Below, piece by piece: positions 14,230 to 23,553 of a stretch of 49,948 nt of DNA. Position 1 is the stretch's first letter. Every line of letters begins with the position of its first letter. Under the pieces are notes generated by a model, which saw only the letters and a list, made by a program, of their open reading frames with translations, was not told the DNA's origin and ran no database searches. The DNA is from an uncultured Lachnospiraceae bacterium. GTDB lineage: Bacteria; Bacillota; Clostridia; Lachnospirales; Lachnospiraceae. The position numbers and the translations under genes are program-made. Location of the stretch: the NCBI GenBank assembly GCA_910580015.1, contig CAJTVT010000019.1, forward strand, positions 1 through 49,948. Reading direction: 5' to 3'.

Positions 14230-16047
14230 TTATCTTTTATACTCAAAATCTGGAATCCCCTTCCACCTTTGACGAAAATAATGAGCCGCCAGCTTTGGTT
14301 TTCGATCTCTACTAAAGATTCCTTTTTTATTTCCCTGTACTCGCAAAAGACTCTGACTTGTGGCAAAATCAGCAAAATTCCATACCTGTTCTCCCACTAC
14401 GATCTTATACTCGTCAAATACCTTGTTATTCATCTTGTAATATTCAACTTGATATTCTTCTGTGTACATCACAGGTGTCGTATCATGGAATCCTTGCACT
14501 GTGTCTGCACCATACTCGGTAAATATCACTGGTTTTCCAAGTTCCTTCCAATAATCTAGTTCTTTTCGCAAAGACTTTTCTGGTCCCTCCAAATCAGGTC
14601 CTCCAAAATACCAACCATAATATCGATTTAAGCAAATTACATCACTCAATGTGCCAGAGCAATCTTTTTGTGGCTCAGCCATCTGCACACTCACAAGCGT
14701 ACAAGGGCGTTTCTGCTGATCCAACTCTCTAGCTAGATCATACAGCGGCTTAAAATATTCATAAGCTCCTGAAGCAGCAGAGTCAGGCTCATTGGCAATG
14801 CTCCACATGACAACACAAGCATAGTTTTTATCTCTTGCGATCAGATCACGCACAACCTGCTTGTGATGCTCCTGGGTCTGTACACCGTGTTCTGGATCAA
14901 AGGTGCTTATTTTTTCCCCGCCAAAATTAGCGCCGCCACCAAACTGTAAATTGATCCCCACGGCTGTCGTCTCATCGATCACAACGATTCCCTCCTGATC
15001 GCACAGACGCATCATCTCCTCGCTGTACGGATAATGACTTGTGCGGAAACTATTCGCTCCCTGCCATTTCATCAGCGAAATATCCTTTGTATTCATGGGC
15101 AGATGGATTCCTCTGCCATTGGGAAAAGTATCTTCGTGCTTACCATAACCTTTAAAATAAAATGGTTTTCCATTTATCAAGAACTTATCGCCTTCGACTT
15201 TTACCGTGCGCACTCCATAAGGAAGGGTATATTGGTCTGAGCCATATTGTACCTTCACCTGATACAAATAAGATTGCAAAGGCTGCCACAAATGAACCTC
15301 CTCCACATGCAACACACCCTCTGCATCGGAACTTTCTGATACCTTAATCCCTCTCTGGTCATAAAGTTCCACCTTGCATTCTGTGGATGCACTGCCCCCC
15401 ACTGTGTCGATCTGATAAGAGATATCCGCACTGTTTCCATCTACCTGAGACACAAGCGTGATATCCTGAATATACTCTTTTGGGGTACTGTATATTCTCA
15501 CTGGCCGCGTAATACCACAATAATTAAAGAAATCAAAATTTGGATGATTCTGAGGTTTCCCATCTTGGCTCCCTCCAATTCCTCCCATAAACCCACCTAA
15601 CATATCTCCTTTGCCGCCAACTGGAAGCGTTGTGTAATCAATGATATTATCGACTGCAATGGTGAGAAGATGGTCCCCTTCTGTTATCTTGTCTGTAATC
15701 TGTACTTCAAAAGGCAAAAAACCTCCATGATGTTCACAAATAAACTCTCCATCGATATATACTTTGGCATGATGGGTCACTGCATCACATCGCAGTATCA
15801 CGCGATTTCCTGCCACCAATTCTGGTAAGGCAAATTTTCTCTGATAAAATACCCAGCCATAATGATCTCGAAATTCAGGTCCTTCCTTCAAATCATTATA
15901 AGAAGCCGGAACTGGCATTGTCATGGCATTTTCCAGTGGCTTTTCATACCACTTTTCTAAAAATCCTCTTCCATTATCTAACTTAAAATCCCAGATCCCG
16001 CTTAAATCGAATAAAAAACGGGATGGCGTCAAAATCGGATATAACAT
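14230..16047 (-). CDS. uidA: Beta-glucuronidase (GH2)
   Basis: 605 residues, no signal peptide, so cytoplasmic. Sugar-binding, Ig-like and TIM-barrel GH2 domains follow in order. The acid/base Glu is in MWSIANEPDS (about 405) and the nucleophile in VIFTEYGADTVQG (about 500). The NxK motif that recognises the glucuronate carboxylate is present as GNKKG near residue 571, which favours glucuronides over galactosides. Between GINLQFGG and TQEHHK lies a loop about as long as the loop 1 of gut enzymes that process small drug glucuronides. An insertion rich in Gly (about 150-170) precedes FNYCGI. AGGAGG sits before the ATG. No transporter gene is adjacent. Confidence 0.93.
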   Translation of the reverse strand: MLYPILTPSRFLFDLSGIWDFKLDNGRGFLEKWYEKPLENAMTMPVPASYNDLKEGPEFRDHYGWVFYQRKFALPELVAGNRVILRCDAVTHHAKVYIDGEFICEHHGGFLPFEVQITDKITEGDHLLTIAVDNIIDYTTLPVGGKGDMLGGFMGGIGGSQDGKPQNHPNFDFFNYCGITRPVRIYSTPKEYIQDITLVSQVDGNSADISYQIDTVGGSASTECKVELYDQRGIKVSESSDAEGVLHVEEVHLWQPLQSYLYQVKVQYGSDQYTLPYGVRTVKVEGDKFLINGKPFYFKGYGKHEDTFPNGRGIHLPMNTKDISLMKWQGANSFRTSHYPYSEEMMRLCDQEGIVVIDETTAVGINLQFGGGANFGGEKISTFDPEHGVQTQEHHKQVVRDLIARDKNYACVVMWSIANEPDSAASGAYEYFKPLYDLARELDQQKRPCTLVSVQMAEPQKDCSGTLSDVICLNRYYGWYFGGPDLEGPEKSLRKELDYWKELGKPVIFTEYGADTVQGFHDTTPVMYTEEYQVEYYKMNNKVFDEYKIVVGEQVWNFADFATSQSLLRVQGNKKGIFSRDRKPKLAAHYFRQRWKGIPDFEYKR

Positions 16048-16216
16048 TTCTTCCTCCTTTACACATCTGACAAGAGCGTGTTTTCTACTTGCTGTTCAGA
16101 TATTTCACATTTATTTATTACCATTCCCGCAATTTATTTTTCTATTCAAGTTTTATGGGACAGGGCACTCTTTTTCCACTAATGTACCGCGATATTTCTC
16201 TGAAAAATCACATACG

Positions 16217-16255
16217 CAAAAAAGGAAGCATCTGAACCCTTTCCCAATGCTTCCT
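16217..16255 (-). terminator. murA terminator
   Basis: Minus strand AGGAAGCAT (16255-16247), 15-nt loop, ATGCTTCCT (16231-16223), then a run of T. A textbook intrinsic terminator 22 nt after the murA stop. Confidence 0.88.
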
Positions 16256-16276
16256 GTCTAACTTGTTTTTCAATTG

Positions 16277-17569
16277 CTATACCGCCTTAAATTGGAACTT
16301 CTGAATTTCTTTCTCGGATTCCACTTTACGGATCTGGGCACCAAGACTCTCCAATTTCTCCTCAAAAGCCTCGTATCCCCGCTGAATATAATGGATATCA
16401 TCCACAATTGTAGTTCCTTCAGCAGATAATCCTGCAATCACAAGCGCAGCTCCTGCCCGCAAATCTGGCGCACTTACCCTTGCTCCGGTATAGCCCTTCA
16501 CTCCATTAATAATGGCAATATTACTCTCTACTTTGATATCTGCGCCCATACGGGTCAATTCATCCACATATTTAAAACGATTCTCAAAAATGCTCTCCGT
16601 CACTGTACTGGTTCCGTGGGCAATTCCCAACACAACAGCCATTTGGGGCTGCATATCTGTAGGAAACCCTGGATAGGGAAGGGTCGTAACCTGAGAATGA
16701 CACAGTGGTTTGGATGCCACAACCCTGACAGAATCATCGGATTCCTCCACTTCACAACCTGCCTCCAATAACTTCGCCGTGGTAGCCTCCAAATGCTTAG
16801 GAATTACGTTTTTGACCGTGACATCTCCTTTGGTAGCCGCTGCTGCAAACATAAAGGTGCCCGCTTCGATCTGATCTGGAATCACCGCATATTCTGTCTT
16901 ATGGAGCTTTTGTACACCATGAATACGGATCACATCTGTCCCAGCTCCACGAATATTGGCCCCCATACTATTTAAGAAATTCGCCACATCCACCACATGT
17001 GGTTCCTTCGCTGCATTCTCTATGGTAGTTTTCCCTTCTGCCATAGCTGCTGCCATCATAATATTAATGGTGGCCCCCACAGATACCTTATCCAGATAAA
17101 TATGGCTGCCCATTAGTCTCTCTGCCTCCGCCGCCACGGCGCCGTTGCGAATCTCCACATGGGCTCCCAAAGCCCGAAATCCTTTAATATGCAGATCCAT
17201 CGGGCGACTGCCAATATTGCAACCTCCTGGCAGAGTCACTTCCGCCCGTTTATATTTTCCTAAAAGAGATCCCAACAAATAATAAGAAGCTCGGATTTTC
17301 TTCATAGAATCATAATCCACTGGAATATCTTTTACAGAAGAACCATTGATCTTCACTGTGTGTGCATCGACTCTTTCTATTTTTGCTCCGATCTCTCCCA
17401 TTGCATAAAGCAGAGCATTTATATCCCGAACATCGGGTAAATTATCTATCGTCACGGTCTCATCCGTCATGATAGCCGCCGCCAGAATTGCCAAAGCAGC
17501 ATTCTTTGCTCCGCCAATTTCTACCTCACCGACCAACGGGATTCCGCCTTTAATCACATATTGTTCCAT
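16277..17569 (-). CDS. murA: UDP-N-acetylglucosamine 1-carboxyvinyltransferase
   Basis: First committed step of peptidoglycan synthesis: adds enolpyruvate from PEP to UDP-GlcNAc. 430 residues, the usual length. Signature residues seen: GGAKNAAL with K22 and N23, the catalytic cysteine C117 in LPGGCNIGSRP (the fosfomycin target; Cys, not the Asp of resistant enzymes), and PDLRAGAALV near 370. AGGTG lies before the ATG and a TTGACA/TATAAT promoter is 40 nt further. It is monocistronic. Many Firmicutes have a second copy; only one is in this window. Confidence 0.97.
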   Translation of the reverse strand: MEQYVIKGGIPLVGEVEIGGAKNAALAILAAAIMTDETVTIDNLPDVRDINALLYAMGEIGAKIERVDAHTVKINGSSVKDIPVDYDSMKKIRASYYLLGSLLGKYKRAEVTLPGGCNIGSRPMDLHIKGFRALGAHVEIRNGAVAAEAERLMGSHIYLDKVSVGATINIMMAAAMAEGKTTIENAAKEPHVVDVANFLNSMGANIRGAGTDVIRIHGVQKLHKTEYAVIPDQIEAGTFMFAAAATKGDVTVKNVIPKHLEATTAKLLEAGCEVEESDDSVRVVASKPLCHSQVTTLPYPGFPTDMQPQMAVVLGIAHGTSTVTESIFENRFKYVDELTRMGADIKVESNIAIINGVKGYTGARVSAPDLRAGAALVIAGLSAEGTTIVDDIHYIQRGYEAFEEKLESLGAQIRKVESEKEIQKFQFKAV

Positions 17570-17605
17570 ACTGCACCTCTATGTTCTGTTTTCGTACAAG
17601 AAGTT

Positions 17606-17635
17606 ATTATAGTAACATATCCACCCTTTTGTCAA
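17606..17635 (-). promoter_or_regulatory. murA promoter
   Basis: Minus strand TTGACA (17635-17630), 18 nt, TATAAT (17611-17606): near-perfect vegetative promoter. Confidence 0.85.
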
Positions 17636-17975
17636 GTTCCTGACAAAAAACCTATGTACTATTATAACATACTTTATCCATTTGTAAATCTTTCCCTGTT
17701 AGCTTATTTTATGCTGGATTTTATTTTCTGTGCCTGCCCCCAGAGCGTGTTTGTAACATACTGGGGTTACAACGTTTATTATAAACGATTTCCATAAAAT
17801 CATACACTGCCTGTCCAATCATCTACCGAAACTAAGCAAGCGGTAATATGTTTGGATTATAATAGATTTTTTCATTCACACTGACATCCCGCCCCTTTTG
17901 AGGCGGGAAATATATCATACCTTGCACCCTGTCTATCATCTTATCACATTTAAAACCAGATTCCTACTGTATATT
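17636..17975. other. Intergenic region with short dyads
   Basis: About 340 nt with no convincing gene. Three dyads are visible: CGTTTAT-T-ATAAACG (17773-17787), TACCG/CGGTA (17824-17845) and CCCGCC/GGCGGG (17888-17907). The last could terminate the lipoprotein gene that ends at 17976, although no U-run follows it. Confidence 0.4.
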
Positions 17976-18407
17976 CTACTCAAAAACGACACTTTTTTGT
18001 AAATATTTTGTCTTAATTACCAGATATGGATAAGATTTTACCTGATTTACCTGTTCTCCCTTGGATGGTCCTACCAATGTGGTATCAAAATAAATTGCAT
18101 TTTTCGTCAGATAACATTGGTTTACAGAAATACTGTAACCTCCTGTTTCCTGAACTCCATATCCCACTGCTATGTATAAATTTTCCTTGTCTGTATATGT
18201 GAGTTTGAAAATTTCCTCTTTCTTTTCCTCTATTACAGTTAAAAATTCTTTGGGAATCTCTTTGTCTTCCAAAATTGTATAGGATAAATCTTCTAATTTT
18301 TGTCCGTCTGTCTCTTCCACGCCGCATCCTGTCCAGAAAAATCCCGGAACCATCAAAAATATCAACAGGCATATCAAATATTTTGGGGAAAATGTTCTTT
18401 TTTTCAT
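17976..18407 (-). CDS. Lipoprotein with PrcB-like C-terminal domain
   Basis: 143 residues; AAAGGAG 8 nt before the ATG. A basic start, a hydrophobic core and the lipobox FFWTGC (Cys about 28) mark it as membrane-anchored. Residues 70-143 fit the PrcB C-terminal domain: LYIAVGYGVQETGGYSISV, then YPYLVIKTKYLQKSVVF. That domain was named from a spirochete protease complex; in Firmicutes its role is not established. It is divergent from plsC and appears monocistronic. Confidence 0.7.
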   Translation of the reverse strand: MKKRTFSPKYLICLLIFLMVPGFFWTGCGVEETDGQKLEDLSYTILEDKEIPKEFLTVIEEKKEEIFKLTYTDKENLYIAVGYGVQETGGYSISVNQCYLTKNAIYFDTTLVGPSKGEQVNQVKSYPYLVIKTKYLQKSVVFE

Positions 18408-18470
18408 GGGCAGCTCCTTTCAATTAATACGTTCTACCCATATTGTATAGAACTTTCCGCATATTTATGA

Positions 18471-18499
18471 TTGTATTTTACAAAGTACCTTTGTATAAT
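18471..18499 (+). promoter_or_regulatory. plsC promoter
   Basis: TTGTAT (18471-18476), 17 nt, TATAAT (18494-18499), 45 nt before the start at 18545. Confidence 0.7.
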
Positions 18500-18544
18500 A
18501 GAAAAGAATTAAGGATCCACACTAGAGAAGGAAAGGTAGATGAC

Positions 18545-19285
18545 ATGATACGATTAATTCTGGTTTCACTATTTTTAATTATTTTTCTAATTCTCTCCAT
18601 CCCGATTATGCTATTAGAACGGGTAATCAAGAAATTCAACCCACATGCTGCTGACATCAGCAGTCTACGTATTGTCCAATGGGCATTCAAGGTGATTTTA
18701 TTTTTCACCGGAACAAAGCTTACCGTTATCGGAGAAGATCGCATTCCCAAAGATCAGGCAGTCTTATATGTTCCCAATCATCAAAGCTATTTTGATATTG
18801 TAATCACATATTCTCGCTGCCCTGGGCTGACTGGATATGTTTCCAAAGATTTTATGGAGAAAATCCCTCTCCTTTCTAATTGGATGAAACACCTATACTG
18901 CCTTTTTTTAGATCGTTCGGATATGAAAGCAGGCTTGAAAACAATTTTAACTGGCATTGATTATATCAAAAATGGCATATCCATCTGTATCTTCCCAGAA
19001 GGAACGCGAAATCCTCATCCAGAAGAAGGATTGCTTCCCTTTAAAGAAGGAAGCCTAAAAATGGCGGAAAAAACCGGATGCCCCATCATTCCCATTGCCA
19101 TCACAGGCAGCCAGAATATTTGGGAAAAGCACATGCCATTTATGAGAAAATGTAGGGTAATCGTAGAATATGGCGAACCGATATATTTGAATCAACTGGA
19201 TAAGGAACGCCGGAAATTTTCCGGCGCATACACTCAATCCAAAGTCGAAGAAATGCTGGAAAATCATAAATCTATGATCGCATAA
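18545..19285 (+). CDS. plsC: 1-acyl-sn-glycerol-3-phosphate acyltransferase
   Basis: Transfers a second acyl chain to make phosphatidic acid at the inner membrane face. 246 residues from the ATG at 18545; GAAAGG lies upstream and the longer frame runs over the promoter. An N-terminal helix (about 2-24) is followed by the catalytic NHQSYFD (HxxxxD, about 83) and FPEGTR (about 154), the glycerophosphate-binding motif, then PIIPIAITGS. A standard PlsC. It ends 5 nt from the convergent murF stop. Confidence 0.92.
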   Translation: MIRLILVSLFLIIFLILSIPIMLLERVIKKFNPHAADISSLRIVQWAFKVILFFTGTKLTVIGEDRIPKDQAVLYVPNHQSYFDIVITYSRCPGLTGYVSKDFMEKIPLLSNWMKHLYCLFLDRSDMKAGLKTILTGIDYIKNGISICIFPEGTRNPHPEEGLLPFKEGSLKMAEKTGCPIIPIAITGSQNIWEKHMPFMRKCRVIVEYGEPIYLNQLDKERRKFSGAYTQSKVEEMLENHKSMIA

Positions 19286-19290
19286 CGTTC

Positions 19291-20667
19291 TTACAAATAC
19301 TTTTGAGATTTTACTTTTATGGCTTCCACCACTTTGGGATATTCCATGAAATGAGAGGCTTTTACCAACACGGTATCGCCCTCTTTCAGATATCCCAATA
19401 GCTGTTCTATCAACTCCCCAGACTTTTCGAAATGAAATACTTGCTTCAATCCCCCATCTTTTGCTCCCTGTGCAAGCTGCGCCGAGAGGCTTCCTGCACA
19501 AAACAGAGCATCAATCTGTTGTTTTGCCGCATAAGCACCCACATCATAATGAAGCTGTTTCTCGTGTTCTCCCAATTCTCCCATATCTCCAAGCACGGCA
19601 ATTTTGCGTCCCAGCCCATAGCCAAGCACATCCAATGCGGCCCGCATCGAGACTGGATTTGCATTGTAACAATCGTCAAGCACCAGCAGATCCCCAAAAT
19701 CCATAAGGTTGCTGCGCCCCCCGATGGTCTGTGCTTGCTCAATTCCAGTCTGTATTTCTGGCAATTCCATTCCCAAACAAAGTCCCACTGCCGCTGCCGC
19801 CATTGCATTCCACACGTTATGCTCTCCAGGTATGGGAATTTTTACAGAAATACTTCCTTTTGGTGTATGGATAAGAGCCTGAACACCTTTTAAACCCAGA
19901 TTTTGAATCTGATCCGCATAGATCTCTCTGCCAGTTCCATAAAACAATGGCTGTACTCCCTGTACCTGTTCAATCGTAGCAAGTTTATCGTCCTCCCCAT
20001 TTAGCACAATATGTCCATCTGGTTTTAAATAATCGAAAATTTCGCTTTTAGCCTGTAGAATCCCATCCCTGGTCTTTAGCTGTTCCAGATGACAAATCCC
20101 AATATTGGTAATCACACAAATATCTGGCTTTGCCATCTTAGCAAGGCGATGCATCTCACCAAAATCGGAGATCCCCATCTCCACAACTGCTATCTCATGT
20201 TCTTCCCGAATCCGAAGCAATGTCAACGGAAGCCCGATTTCATTGTTAAAATTCCCTGCCGTTTTTAATACCTGGTAATGGACAGACAGCACAGAGGCGA
20301 TCATCTCCTTCGTGCTGGTCTTGCCCACACTGCCTGTAATACCCACAATTGGGATTGTAAGCTGACTGCGGTAATATTCTGCAATCTCTTTCAGGGCCTG
20401 CTTTGTGGATTCCACTTGGATATAGGGTATGTTGCAGTCTGGCAGCTCCCGTTCCGATAAGACAGCGGCAGCTCCTTTCTCTGCTACTGCTGGAATAAAG
20501 TCATGTCCGTCCACTTTTGCTCCCTGAATAGGAATAAAGAGATATCCTTCCTCCACCTGGCGACTGTCTGTAACTACTCCTTGGATCTTCGTCTGAAGCA
20601 TTTCCTTCCTGCCTATGTATCGCCCATGGCAGGCTTGTGTGATATGTTCCAAAGTCATATTTTTCAT
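19291..20667 (-). CDS. murF: UDP-MurNAc-tripeptide--D-Ala-D-Ala ligase
   Basis: Adds D-Ala-D-Ala to the UDP-MurNAc tripeptide. 458 residues from the ATG at 20667 (GGAGG 5 nt upstream; a longer frame enters ddl). The Mur ligase ATP site GITGSVGKTSTKEM is near residue 110. ETAGNFNNEIGLPL-like sequence (here KTAGNFNNEIGLPL) and the ATP/substrate motif DDCYNANPVSM follow near 325. It lies 13 nt after ddl, so substrate and enzyme for the same step are made together. Confidence 0.96.
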   Translation of the reverse strand: MKNMTLEHITQACHGRYIGRKEMLQTKIQGVVTDSRQVEEGYLFIPIQGAKVDGHDFIPAVAEKGAAAVLSERELPDCNIPYIQVESTKQALKEIAEYYRSQLTIPIVGITGSVGKTSTKEMIASVLSVHYQVLKTAGNFNNEIGLPLTLLRIREEHEIAVVEMGISDFGEMHRLAKMAKPDICVITNIGICHLEQLKTRDGILQAKSEIFDYLKPDGHIVLNGEDDKLATIEQVQGVQPLFYGTGREIYADQIQNLGLKGVQALIHTPKGSISVKIPIPGEHNVWNAMAAAAVGLCLGMELPEIQTGIEQAQTIGGRSNLMDFGDLLVLDDCYNANPVSMRAALDVLGYGLGRKIAVLGDMGELGEHEKQLHYDVGAYAAKQQIDALFCAGSLSAQLAQGAKDGGLKQVFHFEKSGELIEQLLGYLKEGDTVLVKASHFMEYPKVVEAIKVKSQKYL

Positions 20668-20680
20668 AATGTCCTCCATC

Positions 20681-21733
20681 TTATTCATACTTTTCCAATG
20701 AAATCTGAATAATCCGTTCACAGAGCTGCGGAAAATCCATTCCAACTGCCTGTGCTTCCTGGGGTAGAAGGCTGGTTGAAGTCATTCCTGGCAATGTATT
20801 CGCCTCCAGACAGTACATGTGATTTTCTTCATCCAGCAAGAAATCCATTCTGGAATAAGTGGTAAGCCCCAGTGATTTTGCTGCTTCCTCTGCATATTGC
20901 TGCATCCTCTTAGAGATCTCTTCTGGAAGCTCGGCTGGGCAGGTTTCCACTGTGCTGCCTGCTGCATATTTATTCTTATAATCATAAAAGCCTTCCAACG
21001 GTGCAATCTCAATGACTGGAAGAGCTTTAAAATCTATGACACCTACTGAAAATTCTCGGCCTCTGATATAAGTCTCAACCACCACCTCGTCTTCCCATCG
21101 GAAAGCCTCCTCTAATGCTTTCTGAAAATCTTGTTCTGTCCACACAATGGACACACCCACACTGGAACCACCCCGACAAGGCTTTACCACACAGGGCAAG
21201 GATAAACCTGTCTCTTCCAACTTCCAATTCGCAGAATCCCGCTTCATAGCAATCCCTTCGGGTGTAGGTATTTGATTTGCCGCAAAGAAACGTTTGGACA
21301 AGTTCTTATCCATAGCAAGGGCGCTGCTCAGATAACCCGTTCCGGTATACTTGATCCCATACAGATCAAATGCCGCCTGGATTCGTCCATCTTCGCCATG
21401 TTCCCCATGAAGAGCCAGAAACACAATCTCCGCCATCCTGCAAAGTGCAATCACATTGGGGCCAAACAGACATGGGCTTTGATCCTTTCTGCTTCTCTTC
21501 ACTGCTTCCAGATCGGGCGCTGTACCAGTAATCCCTGTCACCTGTGTGCTGGCCTCCTGGGAACGTTCGAAGATACCTTCCAAATCTTCTTCCTTGTCAC
21601 TATAACCCATAAAGACATCCAAAAGGATAACTTGATGTCCATTTTTCCTCAGTGCTTTCGCAACGTTACTGCCCGTTGCAAACGAGACGTCCCGCTCTTC
21701 GCTTAAGCCCCCTGCCAATACTACAATATTCAT
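20681..21733 (-). CDS. ddl: D-alanine--D-alanine ligase
   Basis: Makes the D-Ala-D-Ala dipeptide used by MurF. 350 residues from the ATG at 21733 (AGGAGG 7 nt upstream). ATP-grasp landmarks: VVLAGGLSEERDVS at the start, ALHGEHGEDG near 115, PCRGGSSVGVS near 190, ARG-type RGREFSVGV, and EANTLPGMTSTSLLP near 320. The omega loop reads YDYKNKY, the Tyr-Lys form of D-Ala-D-Ala enzymes, not the D-lactate (VanA) form. First gene of the ddl-murF pair. Confidence 0.96.
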   Translation of the reverse strand: MNIVVLAGGLSEERDVSFATGSNVAKALRKNGHQVILLDVFMGYSDKEEDLEGIFERSQEASTQVTGITGTAPDLEAVKRSRKDQSPCLFGPNVIALCRMAEIVFLALHGEHGEDGRIQAAFDLYGIKYTGTGYLSSALAMDKNLSKRFFAANQIPTPEGIAMKRDSANWKLEETGLSLPCVVKPCRGGSSVGVSIVWTEQDFQKALEEAFRWEDEVVVETYIRGREFSVGVIDFKALPVIEIAPLEGFYDYKNKYAAGSTVETCPAELPEEISKRMQQYAEEAAKSLGLTTYSRMDFLLDEENHMYCLEANTLPGMTSTSLLPQEAQAVGMDFPQLCERIIQISLEKYE

Positions 21734-21772
21734 GAAAAAACCTCCTGTATTCACAAATTAACAATCACAGTT

Positions 21773-21801
21773 ATCTTATACCATTTTATGGGGAATGGCA
21801 A
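21773..21801 (-). promoter_or_regulatory. ddl-murF promoter
   Basis: Minus strand TTGCCA (21801-21796), 17 nt, TAAGAT (21778-21773), about 40 nt before the ddl ATG. Confidence 0.5.
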
Positions 21802-21937
21802 GTTTTTATGGGAACTTCAAAGAAAACTTCCAAAGTGATGAACCGTCATAATGTATTGACCACTCAAAATAATCTGTATAAAGAGAAAGACGCTGTCGCA
21901 CTAACATCAATTGTAAGACATAGATTGGTTCAAAAAG

Positions 21938-21990
21938 TTTGCATTGCAAAGCAATGCAAATCAAATACCCCGCTGCAAGCAACGGGGTAT
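21938..21990 (-). terminator. Tandem terminators after hpf
   Basis: In the direction of hpf the first hairpin has ATACCCCG/CGGGGTAT arms (21990-21983, 21972-21965). The second has TTTGCATTGC/GCAATGCAAA arms with a 3-nt loop (21960-21938) and a CTTTTTG tail. The remaining 21802-21937 holds nothing I recognise. Confidence 0.8.
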
Positions 21991-22001
21991 CAAACTTGTC
22001 C

Positions 22002-22529
22002 TTAAAATTCCGGCTCAATTAATCCGTATGTACTTCCTTTTCTCTTATACACCACATTGACCTCTTCTGTCTCTGCATTCTGGAACACGAAGAAATTATG
22101 TCCCAACAGTTCCATCTGTACACAGGCATCCTCTGGATACATGGGCTTCATACCAAACCTCTTGGTACGGATGATCTTCACATCCTCATCCTCTTCCACC
22201 TCTTTATCAATGTATTCCTTCTGGAAATGAGCTGCTGACTGCTGCTGATCTACAATCTTATTCTTATACTTCTTTAACTGCCGCTCAATAACTTCCTCTA
22301 CCAGATCTATCGAAACATACATATCATTGCTTACCTGCTCGGAACGGATGATATTGCCTTTTACTGGAATGGTAACCTCTATTTTCTGACGTTCCTTTTC
22401 CACACTCAATGTCACTAAAATGTCTGTCTCTGGTGTGAAATATCTCTCTAATTTGGATAATTTATCCTCCACTGCCTGTTTTAAACCTGGTGTGATTTCG
22501 ATATTTTTTCCGCTAATTGTAATACGCAT
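22002..22529 (-). CDS. hpf: Ribosome hibernation promoting factor, long form
   Basis: 175 residues from the ATG at 22529; AAGGGG is 9 nt upstream. The N-terminal ribosome-binding domain (1-100) begins MRITISGKNIEIT and blocks the decoding site. The C-terminal domain (about 120-175; RTKRFGMKPMYPEDA, ELLGHNFFVFQNA, VVYKRKGSTYGLIEP) makes the dimer that joins two 70S ribosomes into 100S. Long HPF is standard in Firmicutes. Own promoter and tandem terminators: monocistronic, as expected of a stationary-phase gene. Confidence 0.95.
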   Translation of the reverse strand: MRITISGKNIEITPGLKQAVEDKLSKLERYFTPETDILVTLSVEKERQKIEVTIPVKGNIIRSEQVSNDMYVSIDLVEEVIERQLKKYKNKIVDQQQSAAHFQKEYIDKEVEEDEDVKIIRTKRFGMKPMYPEDACVQMELLGHNFFVFQNAETEEVNVVYKRKGSTYGLIEPEF

Positions 22530-22570
22530 GGTGTCCAACCCCTTTGCTGTTTATTTTTCTGAATGTCTGT

Positions 22571-22599
22571 ATTATAGCATATTTATCTTCTGAATACAA
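22571..22599 (-). promoter_or_regulatory. hpf promoter
   Basis: Minus strand TTGTAT (22599-22594), 17 nt, TATAAT (22576-22571), about 40 nt before the ATG. Confidence 0.7.
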
Positions 22600-22619
22600 C
22601 AAATCTCAACGGGATTTTC

Positions 22620-22648
22620 TTGACATTTCTGTATATAAAACATAGTAT
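22620..22648 (+). promoter_or_regulatory. SDR gene promoter
   Basis: TTGACA (22620-22625), 17 nt, TAGTAT (22643-22648), divergent from the hpf promoter, 55 nt before the ATG. Confidence 0.75.
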
Positions 22649-22702
22649 AGTGACTGTCTAGGTTTTTTCTAATAGCATAAATTTATAGAAAGGAAAGTAT
22701 TT

Positions 22703-23437
22703 ATGAAGCCTGAAATTGCTTTTATCACTGGAGCCTCCCGTGGCATTGGACGTGCTATCGCTGTAACCTTTGCCCAGGCTGGCTATCATCTGGCCATCAA
22801 CTGTCGCCAATCTGTTCAGGATCTAACTGCATTTGCCAAAGAGTTGACAGAGACTTATCATATCCCCTGCCTTCCGATTGCTGGTGATGTTGGACAGGAA
22901 GCTTTTGTGGCAGATGCTTTCTCTCAGATTGAACAGGAACTGGGCCCTGTCACACTCCTTGTAAATAATGCAGGAATATCCCATATTGGCCTGCTCACAG
23001 ATATGAGCTTAGAAGAGTGGAACTGTGTGATTCAAACCAATCTTACCTCCCTTTTTTGTTGTTGTAAGTATGCAGTGCCTGCTATGGTTCGTCAACAATA
23101 CGGCAGGATATTAAATATTTCCTCAGTCTGGGGCAAGGTAGGTGCCTCCTGTGAAGTTGCATACTCTGCCTCCAAAGGTGGTGTCAATTCTTTCACAAAA
23201 GCACTTGCAAAAGAACTTGCCCCCAGTGGAATATCTGTGAATGCCATTGCCTGTGGGGTCATCGACACACAGATGAATCAATGCTTTTCCACGGCAGAAC
23301 GCAGACAACTTGTAGAAGAGATTCCTGTTGGTAGATTTGGAACTCCTGAAGAAACCGCTTCCCTCGCCCTGTCATTGGCCAACGCTCCCTCCTATTTAAC
23401 AGGTCAGATTATTACTATGGACGGTGGCTGGCTGTAG
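22703..23437 (+). CDS. Short-chain dehydrogenase/reductase (FabG/YmfI-like)
   Basis: 244 residues. Rossmann signature TGASRGIGRAIA (about 9-20), NNAG (about 90), catalytic Ser in NISSVWG, and YSASKGG (Tyr-x-x-x-Lys, about 155). C-terminal YLTGQIITMDGGW is standard. The sequence fits 3-oxoacyl-ACP reductases and the related YmfI enzyme that reduces the EF-P 5-aminopentanone modification. With no fatty-acid genes adjacent, the YmfI-type role is plausible but unproven. AGGAAAG precedes the ATG. Confidence 0.85.
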   Translation: MKPEIAFITGASRGIGRAIAVTFAQAGYHLAINCRQSVQDLTAFAKELTETYHIPCLPIAGDVGQEAFVADAFSQIEQELGPVTLLVNNAGISHIGLLTDMSLEEWNCVIQTNLTSLFCCCKYAVPAMVRQQYGRILNISSVWGKVGASCEVAYSASKGGVNSFTKALAKELAPSGISVNAIACGVIDTQMNQCFSTAERRQLVEEIPVGRFGTPEETASLALSLANAPSYLTGQIITMDGGWL

Positions 23438-23440
23438 CGC

Positions 23441-23458
23441 GATTCACATTTGTGAATC
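23441..23458. other. Perfect palindrome upstream of the first XRE gene
   Basis: GATTCACA-TT-TGTGAATC, 18 bp, starts 4 nt after the SDR stop codon and lies 96 nt before the XRE start. It could be an SDR terminator without a U-run or an operator for the XRE protein. Confidence 0.4.
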
Positions 23459-23553
23459 ACATCCGAGTTTCGCGAATTTCCAGTATTTTCCAACAAATTT
23501 TTCGTAAAATATTGTTAGCGCACTTAGATCTTTTTACTAATGAGGAATATTTT

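Noticed and set aside
20681..21733. Vancomycin-type D-Ala-D-Lac ligase
   Set aside because: The omega loop has the YDYKNKY form of D-Ala-D-Ala ligases and no vanH/vanX neighbours exist.
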